DNA of 64,000 nucleotides, from assembly GCF_015354445.1 (NCBI RefSeq), contig NZ_JADKYT010000001.1, positions 1,612,001 to 1,676,000 of the forward strand. The letters are read 5' to 3'. The notes beneath the pieces were generated by a model. It did not search any database and had not been told where the DNA came from. It saw nothing but the letters and a program-made list of their open reading frames with translations. Both the position numbers and the translations under genes were made by a program. Positions 8,013-16,642 of this stretch are shown here, piece after piece. The DNA comes from Methylophilus sp. QUAN (GTDB taxonomy: Bacteria > Pseudomonadota > Gammaproteobacteria > Burkholderiales > Methylophilaceae). The first letter of the stretch is position 1; every line of letters starts with the position of its first letter.

Positions 8013-9119
8013 ATGACAACACCAAAGAATTTCTTTATCAAAGGCCTCGCAATTACCACCCCAATTCTTGGCCGAATTTCAATCGGTCATCGTGAAGAAA
8101 AGAATGGGAAGGTTCTGCCAGTGCGCGATGATGAAATCAGCATTACTAGCCAGGTGCGCCGTGGGATGGAGTACACACCACATCCAATCGAGGCTGAATT
8201 GCTGAATGCTGTTGAAGCAAAAGCAAATGCTGAAAAAAAACTGCGATCTATTCCAGTTAAGCTGATGTACAACAATCCAGAATTGAACATTCAGGCCGGA
8301 TACTCAGCTTTTGAATCCAGCACCGGTCGTCAATTGTGCGTTGGGGACGGTGTTAAAGCACGTCGATACTCCAAGCAGGATAACAAAACGAATGAAGTCG
8401 AGTGCAATGGTCCACAGTATTGCGAATTTGCTCAAACCTATCGTTGCAAACTCCATGCTCGATTGAATGTTCAGATTGACGGGCAGGACGATCCTATGGG
8501 TGCCTTTGTGTTCCGCACATCAGGCTATAACTCAGTCCGTACGCTGATCTACAAACTGCAAGGCTTCTACTCCCTGTTCAATGGCAAGTTGCGCGGCATC
8601 CCTTTGAGTTTGGTAATGCGTGCCAAAAGTACCGCTCAATCCATGGGGCAACCTGTTTACTATCTTGACCTGGTATTGCGTGGTAAAAGCCCTCAGGAAG
8701 CAATGCAGATTGCAAACGAGACGGCAAAGGCCGAGGCCGATGCTGGCATGTCACAGGCTGAGTTTGAAGACACAATGATGGCTGGTTTGAAAAACAGCGC
8801 GTTCCTGGAGACCGAGGAAGACGGTATCGATATTGTTGAAGAGTTCTTTAATGAAAACGATGACTATACGACACCTGCGGCGCCAGCTGCATCCTCAAAA
8901 TCTGGTGGACTCAACTCACTGCAAAAAGTATTGCCGAACAAAAACAATGAAGCCAAGCAGTCAGCAGGTCAAACACAGGCACAATCGGGTACACTCGAAC
9001 CCCAGCAAAGTCCGGTTGAAATCACGATGGTGAGCGATGTCAGCGAAATGTCACTGACTGGCTTCCAGTTACCGCCGGAAATTGCCGAACAATTCTCTAC
9101 GAATACTCAGGCATCATAG
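8013..9119 (+). CDS. Gp3-like / recombination-directionality-factor family protein
   Basis: 368 aa. The N-terminal two thirds resemble plasmid and integrative-element proteins annotated as hydrolase/metal-binding or Gp3-like recombination directionality factors. Visible parts are FFIKGLAITTPILGRISIG, the CNGPQYCEFA...YRCKLHARL cysteine group, and AFVFRTSGYNSVRTLIYKL. The last ~100 residues are low-complexity, acidic and Gln/Ser-rich. The start has an AGGAGA site. It is first in an operon with the next two genes. Homologues are usually found beside RecE/RecT-like and helicase genes, as here. Family assignment is from memory of sequence character; the molecular role is inferred. Confidence 0.55.
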   Translation: MTTPKNFFIKGLAITTPILGRISIGHREEKNGKVLPVRDDEISITSQVRRGMEYTPHPIEAELLNAVEAKANAEKKLRSIPVKLMYNNPELNIQAGYSAFESSTGRQLCVGDGVKARRYSKQDNKTNEVECNGPQYCEFAQTYRCKLHARLNVQIDGQDDPMGAFVFRTSGYNSVRTLIYKLQGFYSLFNGKLRGIPLSLVMRAKSTAQSMGQPVYYLDLVLRGKSPQEAMQIANETAKAEADAGMSQAEFEDTMMAGLKNSAFLETEEDGIDIVEEFFNENDDYTTPAAPAASSKSGGLNSLQKVLPNKNNEAKQSAGQTQAQSGTLEPQQSPVEITMVSDVSEMSLTGFQLPPEIAEQFSTNTQAS

Positions 9120-9133
9120 GCACAGGTGAAATT

Positions 9134-9919
9134 ATGGAAGATGGTATCAAAGGTAGCAAAGCGTTTATGTCGGTCGTTTGTGTGGCTACTGAGTCACCAA
9201 ATACCCGACTAGTACGCTGGCGCATCGGTATCAAGACACCAACCGGTGCATTGGAAACCCATAAACAAGGAATGATCACTGTTGCCCTTCCCTCTTTGGA
9301 GGGGTCACAGGGTGACCAGGTGGCCGAGTTGGCCGCATTACATGAGTTATTGGTGCTGAAGGAAATCTTAGGTCAGGCGCGACGTGGCAATGGTTTGATC
9401 ATTCACACCTCGCACGGTGCGATTCGCAAAATGACCTTGTGGCACAAGCAAGGACGTAGCAAGCCATTTAGTAGCGGCTACCTTGTCCCTTACGGTCGCT
9501 ATCTTTTTGGTCGCTTTGCAGATGCAGAGATTGCAGTCTCTAAGGATGTTTCATGGGTGCAGGATGTTATTACCTCTCCCAAGCTGGTCACAGAAATCAC
9601 AGTGAAAGACCGTCTGCCTGATTTTGTGCATGCCGGCAATGGGTTGGGCTTGGTAGAAATCACTACCCACGCTATCGAACGCGTATGCCAACGGAATAAC
9701 GGTTGGGATTATCCCGAAGCATGGCGGTTTATTGTGAATCAGCTTCGTGGAACCAGCATGTACCTGATCACGCCTGAACTCGCCAAGATCCAACGCATTA
9801 AATCCAGCTATGCGAACGGTGAGCGCTGGTTTAATCCGGCTGAAGGTTGGGTGTTTGCCTTTTCTAAAGAAGGCGATCACCAGGTGTTGAGCACCATGAT
9901 GGTTGCTGAGAGGGACTGA
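9134..9919 (+). CDS. Conserved-looking hypothetical protein (261 aa)
   Basis: Soluble, mixed alpha/beta protein, no family recognised. The first ~110 residues alternate strands with a helix AELAALHELLVLKEIL, a pattern compatible with an RNase H-like fold. The acidic catalytic residues of such enzymes are not obvious, so I do not call it one. It lies 14 bases after the RDF-like gene and overlaps the DinG-like gene by one base (TGATG), so it should be made with both and may assist them. Confidence 0.6.
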   Translation: MEDGIKGSKAFMSVVCVATESPNTRLVRWRIGIKTPTGALETHKQGMITVALPSLEGSQGDQVAELAALHELLVLKEILGQARRGNGLIIHTSHGAIRKMTLWHKQGRSKPFSSGYLVPYGRYLFGRFADAEIAVSKDVSWVQDVITSPKLVTEITVKDRLPDFVHAGNGLGLVEITTHAIERVCQRNNGWDYPEAWRFIVNQLRGTSMYLITPELAKIQRIKSSYANGERWFNPAEGWVFAFSKEGDHQVLSTMMVAERD

Positions 9920-12018
9920 TGACTACTGCAAAAGAAGAAATCCACAAAGTCCTGTCAACCCTTCAAGCAATCGTACCTGGGTATAAAAAACGGCAGTCGC
10001 AGTACACAATGATTGCAAGAGCAGCTACCCGTTTTGGGTTGGCCCGGACTGAATGCGCCGAGGGCGTACATGGACACATTATTGAAATAGACGCTCCAAC
10101 TGGTACTGGGAAAAGCCAAGGCTACTTAATTCCAGGCATTGTCATGAGTCGTCGCCTGAATAAAAAACTGGTTGTCTCCAGCTCGACCGTAGGTTTGCAG
10201 GAACAGCTGGTTACCAATGATTTGCCATTACTTAAGCAGTGCTTTGATAACGCATTGTCTTTTGTGATTGCCAAAGGTCGGACTCGCTATGTCTGTCCAT
10301 ACCGGTTGCAACAAAGCGCAGCGGATGCAGGCCAGTATTCCTTGCTAGACCAGTCGAATTTGGATGAGGCTGATGCAAGGAAACGCGACGAAGTAGTTAT
10401 AACCCTGCATGGCCGCTTTTCAAGCAAGAAATGGGATGGCAGCAAAGACAGTCTCGGTGATATTGTCGTTGATGAACCAACCTGGCGCACAATTTCAACT
10501 GACCGGCACGGATGCAGTGGCGCGTCATGCCCGAATATTTCAGAATGTCCTTTCTATAAAGCGCGTAGTGAGATGGAAACTGCGGACGTGATCGTGACGA
10601 ATCATGATTTGTTACTTGCCGATATCTCCCTTGGTGGCGGCATAATTCTTCCCCCCCCTGAAGAAACGATTTATTGCATAGATGAGGCGCATCACTTCCC
10701 CGAGAAGGCCGTTCAGAAGTTCTCAGCGTTCCACTCATTGAAAAACAGCATCTCAATTGCCGAGCGCATGATTGAGTTCTTTGGCGGCACATTCCCGATC
10801 CACGTGGACGATAATGAACGCCGGATGATTGTAGATTACGCACGGCTACTGATAACCAGCATGAATGAACTGAATGTTGTGTTGAATCAGGTGACCTGGA
10901 CTGAAGAGCGTGACGTGTTGCGCTTTCCATTTGGCGACGTGCCAGAGGCGTTTTACACCCTTGGTGCAAATATCACGTCATCAGCCAGCTTCATGTTTGG
11001 GGCTATGGTTAAGGTGAATGAAGCCTTGATGGAGGCCAAAGAGGAAGGACGATTTGCACCGGAAATGCTCGACCGCTATGTGAATGATATTTCACAACTC
11101 ACGGTACGGTTGGAAAGCATCAATGACGTTTGGACGCTGATGTTGTCCGACACACCAGAAAAGGCGCCACCTATCGCAAAATGGGTGAAGCATTCAGGCA
11201 ATGGCGATTACTTCGTTTGCGCGTCGCCAGTATCGTCTGCATCCATGCTCAAGAACCAGTTTTTCGATAAAGCTCACGCAGTGTTACTGACTTCTGCCAC
11301 TTTGACTACACTGGGCAAATTCAACTTATTCAATCATAAATCTGGTTTAGGCTTCATTCAGGACAAGGTTGAATCGTTGCAACTGGAGTCGCCGTTTGAT
11401 TTCAAGAAACAAGGGAAATTGATCGTGCCATCCATGCGCTCAGATCCAAAGAACGTGCGAGAACATACGCGTGAAGTCCTGGAGTTATTGCCAGCGTACA
11501 TTCCAGAAAACTTTACCGATGGCTGCCTTGTGTTATTTGCTTCACGCAAGCAGATGGATGATGTGTATGCCAGCATTGCGCCGCGCTTAAGAAAGCACAT
11601 CCTTTTACAAGGGCAAATGACAAAAGATGAGTTGATTCGCCAGCATAAGCAACGTGTGGACGCGGGCCGCCTGTCCATTTTGTTTGGTCTGGCCGGGCTT
11701 TCTGAGGGCGTGGATTTGCCAGGCAGGTATTGCTCCAAGGTGATCATTGCCAAATTGCCATTTAGCGTGCCCACAAACCCGATTGAAGCTGCTGAGGCAG
11801 AATGGCTTGAGTCTATCGGCAGAAATGCCTTTGCAGAGGTTACTGTACCTTCTGCAGGGATTAAACTTTCTCAATCAGTTGGCCGCTTGATCCGGACAGA
11901 ATCTGATTATGGCGAAGTGATTGTATTTGATACCCGTCTGACCAACACCAATTATGGGAAAATGCTGATTAAAGGCCTCCCGCCTTTTGATTTGGATATT
12001 CAACGCCGGGCAGCATAG
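9919..12018 (+). CDS. DinG/XPD-type superfamily 2 DNA helicase
   Basis: 699 aa. Walker A DAPTGTGKS near residue 57; DEAH box YCIDEAHHF near 254; TSATLTTLG; and motif VI QSVGRLIRTESDYG near the C-terminus. The cysteines in YVCPYR, HGC, ASCPN and SECPF sit where DinG and XPD hold a 4Fe-4S cluster. Such helicases move 5' to 3' and resolve R-loops, forks or damaged DNA. Last gene of a tight three-gene operon that ends at the terminator at 12034. Confidence 0.85.
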   Translation: MTTAKEEIHKVLSTLQAIVPGYKKRQSQYTMIARAATRFGLARTECAEGVHGHIIEIDAPTGTGKSQGYLIPGIVMSRRLNKKLVVSSSTVGLQEQLVTNDLPLLKQCFDNALSFVIAKGRTRYVCPYRLQQSAADAGQYSLLDQSNLDEADARKRDEVVITLHGRFSSKKWDGSKDSLGDIVVDEPTWRTISTDRHGCSGASCPNISECPFYKARSEMETADVIVTNHDLLLADISLGGGIILPPPEETIYCIDEAHHFPEKAVQKFSAFHSLKNSISIAERMIEFFGGTFPIHVDDNERRMIVDYARLLITSMNELNVVLNQVTWTEERDVLRFPFGDVPEAFYTLGANITSSASFMFGAMVKVNEALMEAKEEGRFAPEMLDRYVNDISQLTVRLESINDVWTLMLSDTPEKAPPIAKWVKHSGNGDYFVCASPVSSASMLKNQFFDKAHAVLLTSATLTTLGKFNLFNHKSGLGFIQDKVESLQLESPFDFKKQGKLIVPSMRSDPKNVREHTREVLELLPAYIPENFTDGCLVLFASRKQMDDVYASIAPRLRKHILLQGQMTKDELIRQHKQRVDAGRLSILFGLAGLSEGVDLPGRYCSKVIIAKLPFSVPTNPIEAAEAEWLESIGRNAFAEVTVPSAGIKLSQSVGRLIRTESDYGEVIVFDTRLTNTNYGKMLIKGLPPFDLDIQRRAA

Positions 12019-12033
12019 TTAGATATAGCCAAT

Positions 12034-12072
12034 AACCCCAAGTTATTTACAAATGGCTTGGGGTATTTTTTT
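12034..12072 (+). terminator. Rho-independent terminator
   Basis: ACCCCAAG pairs with CTTGGGGT over a 14-base loop, followed by a run of T. It ends the DinG-like operon. Confidence 0.8.
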
Positions 12073-12108
12073 GTCTATGATTCAATCATTTAATGATTGG
12101 ATGCCATT

Positions 12109-13062
12109 ATGGACAGCAAAATCCGCATTGGAACGCATCAACACCTTCGTAGCCATCTTGTCGACCGTGACAATCCGACCGGGCAACGCATCCTTGCTTT
12201 GGCCCGAGATAGCAAGGCAGAGGTGTTCTGCTTGTGCACTGGAACGCCCCAACGGATGTTCGTGCGCAAGATCGATACTGGCTTTACGCTGACCAAGCAA
12301 AAAGGCACCGGCCCCCTACATCACCCTGACTGCCCTTCTGTCCGAGAATACGATGGCTATGGCCTACCACCGAACGCCACCAATAAAATTGTTCGCACTA
12401 TAGATGGCGTCAGATCAAGACTGCAACTTGAAGCAAGTGACAATGAAGACTTGCAGTTTCTATTGCATCACCTTTGGTTAGAAGCAGGTTTTGGCCAGTG
12501 GGCCCCTCATTACCATGCTGACTACTATCTGACTAAGCACAAACTGAATTTAACGCTGGCTGCAGCCAAGATCCGATGGACAGAGCAAAACCTTGCAGAC
12601 TTGATTGTGATACCGGACATCTCTAGCGCCAAGACCAGAGAATCTAACCTGGCTGACAGAATAAAGGCCATGGTCCAGAAATACCAACGCAACCCTATTC
12701 TAATTGCTCGGATTGAATCAGTGACGGCCTCCCGCTACTCACGCAAGATTTCTCTGCGCGACATCAAGGAATCGCTGTGGATGCGCGACGATGAGTTTAA
12801 TGCGTTCAGCAATGTGTCTGGCTTCCAACTCGTTGAATCGGTCAAGCCTGGTGCGAACGTGTTTGGCATATTTGAGGTGTGGGTATCTGAAAAGGGAAAC
12901 ATCCAGTGCGCCACGGCAGGCTTGATGGCTTGTACAAGCAATGGAATCCCATATTTGTGCGAGGTTAATCTAAAAATGATTACAGCTCACATGATCGAGC
13001 GCAAATCTTTCTCAACCAGAATGGTAGGCTTCAAAGACATGGAGGTTTCCGTGAAAAAATAA
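12109..13062 (+). CDS. DUF1173 family protein
   Basis: 317 aa. It matches the layout of DUF1173 proteins of proteobacterial plasmids: an early CLCTGTPQRMFVRKI segment, HHPDCPS with a Cys/His group, LHHLWLEAGFGQW, and a C-terminal half with IARIES and LRDIKESLWM. The early Cys and His residues may bind a metal. Function unknown. The ATG at 12109 is preferred over a TTG at 12097; neither has a strong ribosome site. It stands alone between the DinG-like operon and HU. Confidence 0.75.
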   Translation: MDSKIRIGTHQHLRSHLVDRDNPTGQRILALARDSKAEVFCLCTGTPQRMFVRKIDTGFTLTKQKGTGPLHHPDCPSVREYDGYGLPPNATNKIVRTIDGVRSRLQLEASDNEDLQFLLHHLWLEAGFGQWAPHYHADYYLTKHKLNLTLAAAKIRWTEQNLADLIVIPDISSAKTRESNLADRIKAMVQKYQRNPILIARIESVTASRYSRKISLRDIKESLWMRDDEFNAFSNVSGFQLVESVKPGANVFGIFEVWVSEKGNIQCATAGLMACTSNGIPYLCEVNLKMITAHMIERKSFSTRMVGFKDMEVSVKK

Positions 13063-13176
13063 GCAGGAATGGCTTTAATATTGGGTTTACACCCCTTTAT
13101 TTATTGGAAGTCAGTGTTATATTGGTTTTAGCTACTGATAAATTTCAGTTTGCGACACACTTAATTAGGAGAAAAT

Positions 13177-13449
13177 ATGAACAAAACAGAATTGGTTTCA
13201 GCATTGGCAGAGAAATCCGGCGTTACTAAGGCTGACGCCGAACGTGTATTAAGCGCCTTCACTGAGACCGTGACAGAGCAAATGAAAAAAGGCGAAAAAG
13301 TTCAGTTGATTGGCTTCGGCACATTTGAAGCACCGATGAGCGCAGCGCGTACTTCACGTAACCCACGTAGCGGCGAAACTATTGATGTTCCGGCCAAGCG
13401 CAAGCCGAAGTTTTCAGCTGGTAAACCTCTGAAAGAGGCTGTTCTGTAA
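13177..13449 (+). CDS. HU-family DNA-binding protein
   Basis: 90 aa, full-length HU/IHF fold. The N-terminal helices read MNKTELVSALAEKSGVTKAD, then LIGFGTFE and the beta-arm with RNPRSGETIDVPAKR, whose Arg/Pro tip inserts in the minor groove. It bends and compacts DNA and would help plasmid packaging, replication or recombination. It has a strong AGGAG site and a likely promoter with TATATT after TGT just before 13130. As a single plasmid HU it probably acts as a homodimer or mixes with the host protein. Confidence 0.95.
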   Translation: MNKTELVSALAEKSGVTKADAERVLSAFTETVTEQMKKGEKVQLIGFGTFEAPMSAARTSRNPRSGETIDVPAKRKPKFSAGKPLKEAVL

Positions 13450-13460
13450 TTAATGACCGA

Positions 13461-13483
13461 ATGGGGCCAAGCGCCCCATTTTG
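13461..13483 (+). terminator. Weak terminator-like hairpin after HU
   Basis: ATGGGGC pairs with GCCCCAT over 5 bases, then TTTT. It lies 12 bases after the HU stop. Read-through into 13497 is likely. Confidence 0.5.
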
Positions 13484-13496
13484 ACATGGAGCATAT

Positions 13497-13721
13497 ATGA
13501 TTAAACGCATTTTATTCGCAGCTCGGTTTCATCCGGTACAGTTCATCGGTGGCATTGTTTTGGTGTTGTACTCGACTTATGCATTAAAGCAACCGGCAAT
13601 CGAAACTGAACACTTTTCCAGTGCTGTGTCTATTTTTGGTACACCCATGTACTGGGCAGGGTTGATTGCTGGATTTGGCATGCTGCTCTACAGTTTGTTC
13701 AATTCAGAAACGCATTCGTAA
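13497..13721 (+). CDS. Small two-pass membrane protein (74 aa)
   Basis: Two hydrophobic segments (FIGGIVLVLYSTYAL and MYWAGLIAGFGMLLYSLF) separated by a short polar loop. GGAGC site before the ATG. Probably transcribed from the HU promoter by read-through. No family recognised; function unknown. First of three small membrane proteins in a row. Confidence 0.65.
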   Translation: MIKRILFAARFHPVQFIGGIVLVLYSTYALKQPAIETEHFSSAVSIFGTPMYWAGLIAGFGMLLYSLFNSETHS

Positions 13722-13742
13722 TGTATAATCAAACCAACACGG

Positions 13743-13790
13743 CCTCTCTCGGTGATTTGCTTGCGAATACACTGCTGAGAGGTTTTTTTA
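13743..13790 (+). terminator. Terminator with long loop
   Basis: CCTCTC (13743-13748) pairs with GAGAGG (13777-13782), then seven T. Ends the 13497 transcript. Confidence 0.6.
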
Positions 13791-13812
13791 TGGTCGTCAC
13801 AATATCAATGAT

Positions 13813-14001
13813 ATGAAGATTAAGACTAAAGAGGTCTTCCCAAGGTGGAAGGATGTTGGTGCATTCGCATTAAGTGCGGTCACTATCATTTTACTGCTCC
13901 TGCTGTCTGGGAGAACTGAACAGTGCCTTTGGATGGGGGTGTGGCTTGGAGCTATATTATTGGTTCTCTTAGCTATTACTGTTTTCAGACAAAGACAATA
14001 A
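13813..14001 (+). CDS. Small two-pass membrane protein (62 aa)
   Basis: Basic N-terminus, then AFALSAVTIILLLLLSG and MGVWLGAILLVLLAITVF as membrane segments and a short basic tail. Clear membrane composition supports it as real, but there is no good ribosome site before the ATG. Function unknown. Confidence 0.45.
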   Translation: MKIKTKEVFPRWKDVGAFALSAVTIILLLLLSGRTEQCLWMGVWLGAILLVLLAITVFRQRQ

Positions 14002-14042
14002 GAATCTATCCCTTGAATACTTAGCGTTATAAGGACTTAAGT

Positions 14043-14297
14043 ATGAAAAATCTGCCATTTGTTTTATGGATGTTGTTATTTCCCTTAGTTATTTCCATTG
14101 GAAGTTATTTTGACTTCCTCAGCAACGGAAGCGTCATTAGCCACGCCTCAGAAAAAGCTGAATTGACTAACGGATTATTTATTTTTGTTGTTTGGATTTT
14201 TGTTGGCTACCTAACATATGAAGGCAGGGCTGCCCACAACAAGCCGGAAAAGAGCCAACATGCGGCATCAGGGACAACAGATTCAGCAATTTCATAA
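14043..14297 (+). CDS. Small two-pass membrane protein (84 aa)
   Basis: FVLWMLLFPLVISIGSYFDF and GLFIFVVWIFVGYLTY are the membrane segments; the ends are polar and the tail is Ser/His/Lys-rich. AAGGAC site 7 bases before the ATG. A two-way terminator follows. Function unknown. Confidence 0.6.
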   Translation: MKNLPFVLWMLLFPLVISIGSYFDFLSNGSVISHASEKAELTNGLFIFVVWIFVGYLTYEGRAAHNKPEKSQHAASGTTDSAIS

Positions 14298-14316
14298 ACT
14301 CTAGACATATAAAACA

Positions 14317-14350
14317 AAAAAGGGACCGTTTTTACACGGTCCCTTTTGTT
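14317..14350. terminator. Bidirectional terminator
   Basis: AAAAGGGACCGT pairs with ACGGTCCCTTTT over a 5-base loop, with A runs on one side and T runs on the other. It serves the plus-strand membrane genes and the minus-strand 34-aa gene. Confidence 0.85.
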
Positions 14351-14361
14351 TTTCCTACCAG

Positions 14362-14466
14362 TTAATTGTAATGCGGTTTGTTTTGATGCGATACGTACAC
14401 AAAGATACCTAGTGCTATTGCAGCTATGGTACCAATCGTGGCTAAGTAAATTGCAACATTCAACAT
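14362..14466 (-). CDS. Very small single-pass membrane protein (34 aa)
   Basis: Translation begins MLNVAIYLATIGTIAAIALG, forming one membrane helix with a short polar HQNKPHYN tail. A GGAG site lies 7 bases before the ATG and the two-way terminator is just beyond its stop. It is too short for standard gene callers. It follows the 79-aa membrane gene on the same strand. The hydrophobic pattern plus ribosome site support it; function unknown. Confidence 0.55.
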   Translation of the reverse strand: MLNVAIYLATIGTIAAIALGIFVYVSHQNKPHYN

Positions 14467-14516
14467 AACAAAACTCCTTTATCTAAAAATAATAGTAGTC
14501 CAAAGAATTAACTTTT

Positions 14517-14756
14517 TCAACCACTATCAGACTCAGAGTCTGCAACCGCATCACTTTGGTCGATTAAAAAGTAGGTGGTCAACCAGTACACGATGATAGC
14601 GACGAACAACAAATACACAGATAATCCGATGTAAGTGTAGTCAATCTTCGAGTCTCTATAAAGCAATGCAGCAGATGCAGAGAAGCAGCCGGCAGCGATT
14701 GTATTCATAAACAACTCCAACCTTCGCATAAAGATTTTTTTCTTTTTCAGGTTCAT
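14517..14756 (-). CDS. Small two-pass membrane protein (79 aa)
   Basis: Starts MNLKKKKIFMRRLELFM, a strongly basic N-terminus. AAGCFSASAALLY and YIGLSVYLLFVAIIVYWLTTYF are the membrane segments; the tail is acidic (SDAVADSESDSG). The ATG at 14756 is chosen because it follows AAGGAG and leader L3; an in-frame ATG at 14792 lies inside the leader. It is next to the GHKL ATPase gene on the same strand. Function unknown. Confidence 0.6.
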   Translation of the reverse strand: MNLKKKKIFMRRLELFMNTIAAGCFSASAALLYRDSKIDYTYIGLSVYLLFVAIIVYWLTTYFLIDQSDAVADSESDSG

Positions 14757-14838
14757 AAAATTCTCCTTATTAATTAAAAAAGGGGAATGCATGAACCCCC
14801 ACCGGGAGGTTCAAACACCCCCCGTGGGATTACTGGTT
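14757..14838 (-). promoter_or_regulatory. Structured leader L3
   Basis: In sense direction: CCCAC, an inner GGGGGGT/ACCTCCC helix, GTGGG, then ATTCCCCT, which can pair at 7 of 8 positions with the AGGAGAAT ribosome-site region, with a T/A-rich spacer between. Same part order as L4-L9. Confidence 0.6.
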
Positions 14839-14843
14839 AACGA

Positions 14844-16562
14844 TTAGTTACCCAGTTCTTGAGCTATCAAGCTGATTTCGCCAGTCTCCGAAATGCTGAT
14901 GACAAATGTTTTGCCATGCAACGTAGGATATTTTGAAATGCAACCATCAAGCACAACTTGTCGCAAAGTATCTTCCGGCTTGCCACCGCGCAAGGCAGTA
15001 ACAAGCGTGTTCAGATGACTTTCCTCTTCATCGCGGTCTGATTCATAAAAATCATGCTCACCTTGAAAATCAGCAATTTGCTCAATGATGTAGCCAGGGT
15101 AAACATCACCCTTTGGCACCACCAAGCAAAGTTCATCATTGACATAGCCACTAGTGGCAGAGTCGCTGATTTCTGCTGAATACAGGCCATCGGTCGTTTT
15201 CACAATATAGTGATCACACACGACGATTTTTGAGACATTATGAACCCAACCGGATTTCATTTCTTCAATAGCAATAATTGCCCCTGCTGGCTCAATTATC
15301 ACCTTCAACTCACTGGCATCTGAATCTGGATCGTGATGATGATTAAAGAGGCTGATGTATTTGTTTGCCCAGTGGCCAGAATGCAGGGCCTCAGACACGT
15401 TTAACCAACCTAGTGCATTCCCTAACACCCAAGGGGCGCCGGTATGCTCATCACAATCGAAATTTTCATAGCCAACCAACTTTACCTCACCTGACTCAAT
15501 CTCAGCCCGGGTGATATTCCGTGAACACTCTTCCAAGTTTCTTTCATTGCCATGAAAGTCCTGCAACTGAATCGGTGTCGCAAATGGAATAGATAAAACT
15601 TGTGCTGGTAACATTGGTATATCGTTGAAAATGTCATTGCACTTATATGTTTTGGCCAAGTACCAATACTTCATCATTTCTTCAGGTGAAACACTGGCCT
15701 TTAACTTCAACAACTCATTTCGAACAACACCGTTGATGATTTTCTTAAACGTCTTTTCGTGCAGAGCTTCATCAAACAGTTTGTCCCGATCCGGCATCCG
15801 CGGTATGAACTCATCGCTCAGCAAATGGAGAACTACATCATTTGTTGACGGGATTTTCTTACCAAAATCGTTACTGCAGTAAATTGGCAAGCCTTGGAGG
15901 TATGCAAATATTGTGTGCGCCGAATACGACTTGAAGTGCAGATTCGAAAAGAAATCTGCCCCGAGTGACACAAGCACGCCATCAACTTCATGGAGGTTTT
16001 CCAATACGTTTACGGCGAATTGGCGTTTAATTTCCAACTCATTCCAGTACACACCAATCGGGAATCCAGCAGCCAAGATACTCAGATGTTTACCCAGCAA
16101 CTTTTCAATGCCTTCCGGCGACTTGAAGTTTTTGAGCGTAATCTTTGTACCAGGTGTTGTATTGCCAGTGCTTTCAACCAATACGGCTTCTTGGTTGATT
16201 GCTTTTTGAGTATCAATGATAGTCCTTTGCCCGTTGCTTTCGACAATGACGATCTCGGCCGCAAACAGGCATGATAAAAAACCCATACCGAAAGGCTTAT
16301 CTTCTTTCTTGGTTGCTTCATCCCATCCAGAATCAGCCACATGTAGCAGCTTACTGAAGTCTTTCACACCTTCACCATTGTCGATGACCACAAGATCTTC
16401 GGACTCAGCTTCGGTATAAAAGCGCACCTCGGTAGCTTTTGCTCTTCGTGCATTTTGCATTAACTCGGAGATGACGGTTGATGAACCACTGAATGTTTGA
16501 CCAATGTTCTTGATCAGATTTTTTTCGTTAACTTGAATTGAAATCATATTGTTATTTTCCAT
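14844..16562 (-). CDS. GHKL (Hsp90/histidine-kinase/MutL-type) ATPase protein
   Basis: 572 aa. The Bergerat ATP-binding fold fills the first ~110 residues: SELMQNARRAKA (N-box with the Mg-binding Asn), VVIDNGEGV, and KPFGMGFLS (lid glycines). The rest has no recognised domain, and no kinase H-box, transducer motif or membrane segment is visible. Standalone proteins of this type on plasmids and phages are mostly unstudied. Some GHKL proteins act in anti-phage defence or DNA repair, but nothing here proves that. GGAGAA site; preceded by leader L4. Confidence 0.7.
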   Translation of the reverse strand: MENNNMISIQVNEKNLIKNIGQTFSGSSTVISELMQNARRAKATEVRFYTEAESEDLVVIDNGEGVKDFSKLLHVADSGWDEATKKEDKPFGMGFLSCLFAAEIVIVESNGQRTIIDTQKAINQEAVLVESTGNTTPGTKITLKNFKSPEGIEKLLGKHLSILAAGFPIGVYWNELEIKRQFAVNVLENLHEVDGVLVSLGADFFSNLHFKSYSAHTIFAYLQGLPIYCSNDFGKKIPSTNDVVLHLLSDEFIPRMPDRDKLFDEALHEKTFKKIINGVVRNELLKLKASVSPEEMMKYWYLAKTYKCNDIFNDIPMLPAQVLSIPFATPIQLQDFHGNERNLEECSRNITRAEIESGEVKLVGYENFDCDEHTGAPWVLGNALGWLNVSEALHSGHWANKYISLFNHHHDPDSDASELKVIIEPAGAIIAIEEMKSGWVHNVSKIVVCDHYIVKTTDGLYSAEISDSATSGYVNDELCLVVPKGDVYPGYIIEQIADFQGEHDFYESDRDEEESHLNTLVTALRGGKPEDTLRQVVLDGCISKYPTLHGKTFVISISETGEISLIAQELGN

Positions 16563-16635
16563 ATTGTTCTCCTATGGGAAAAATATGGAGGTCTCCATTA
16601 CCCATGACGGGGAATAGATCCCCCATGGGTTGGTT
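16563..16635 (-). promoter_or_regulatory. Structured leader L4
   Basis: CCCATG (sense) pairs with CATGGG around an inner GGGGA/TTCCCC helix (plus-strand 16601-16629). An ACCTCC segment follows, able to pair with the AGGAG ribosome site 14 bases downstream, with a T-rich spacer. Confidence 0.6.
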
Positions 16636-16642
16636 GAATGTT

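Noticed and set aside
10397-10969. 190-codon minus-strand frame
   Set aside because: Opposite strand of the DinG-like helicase; composition is not protein-like and no ribosome site.
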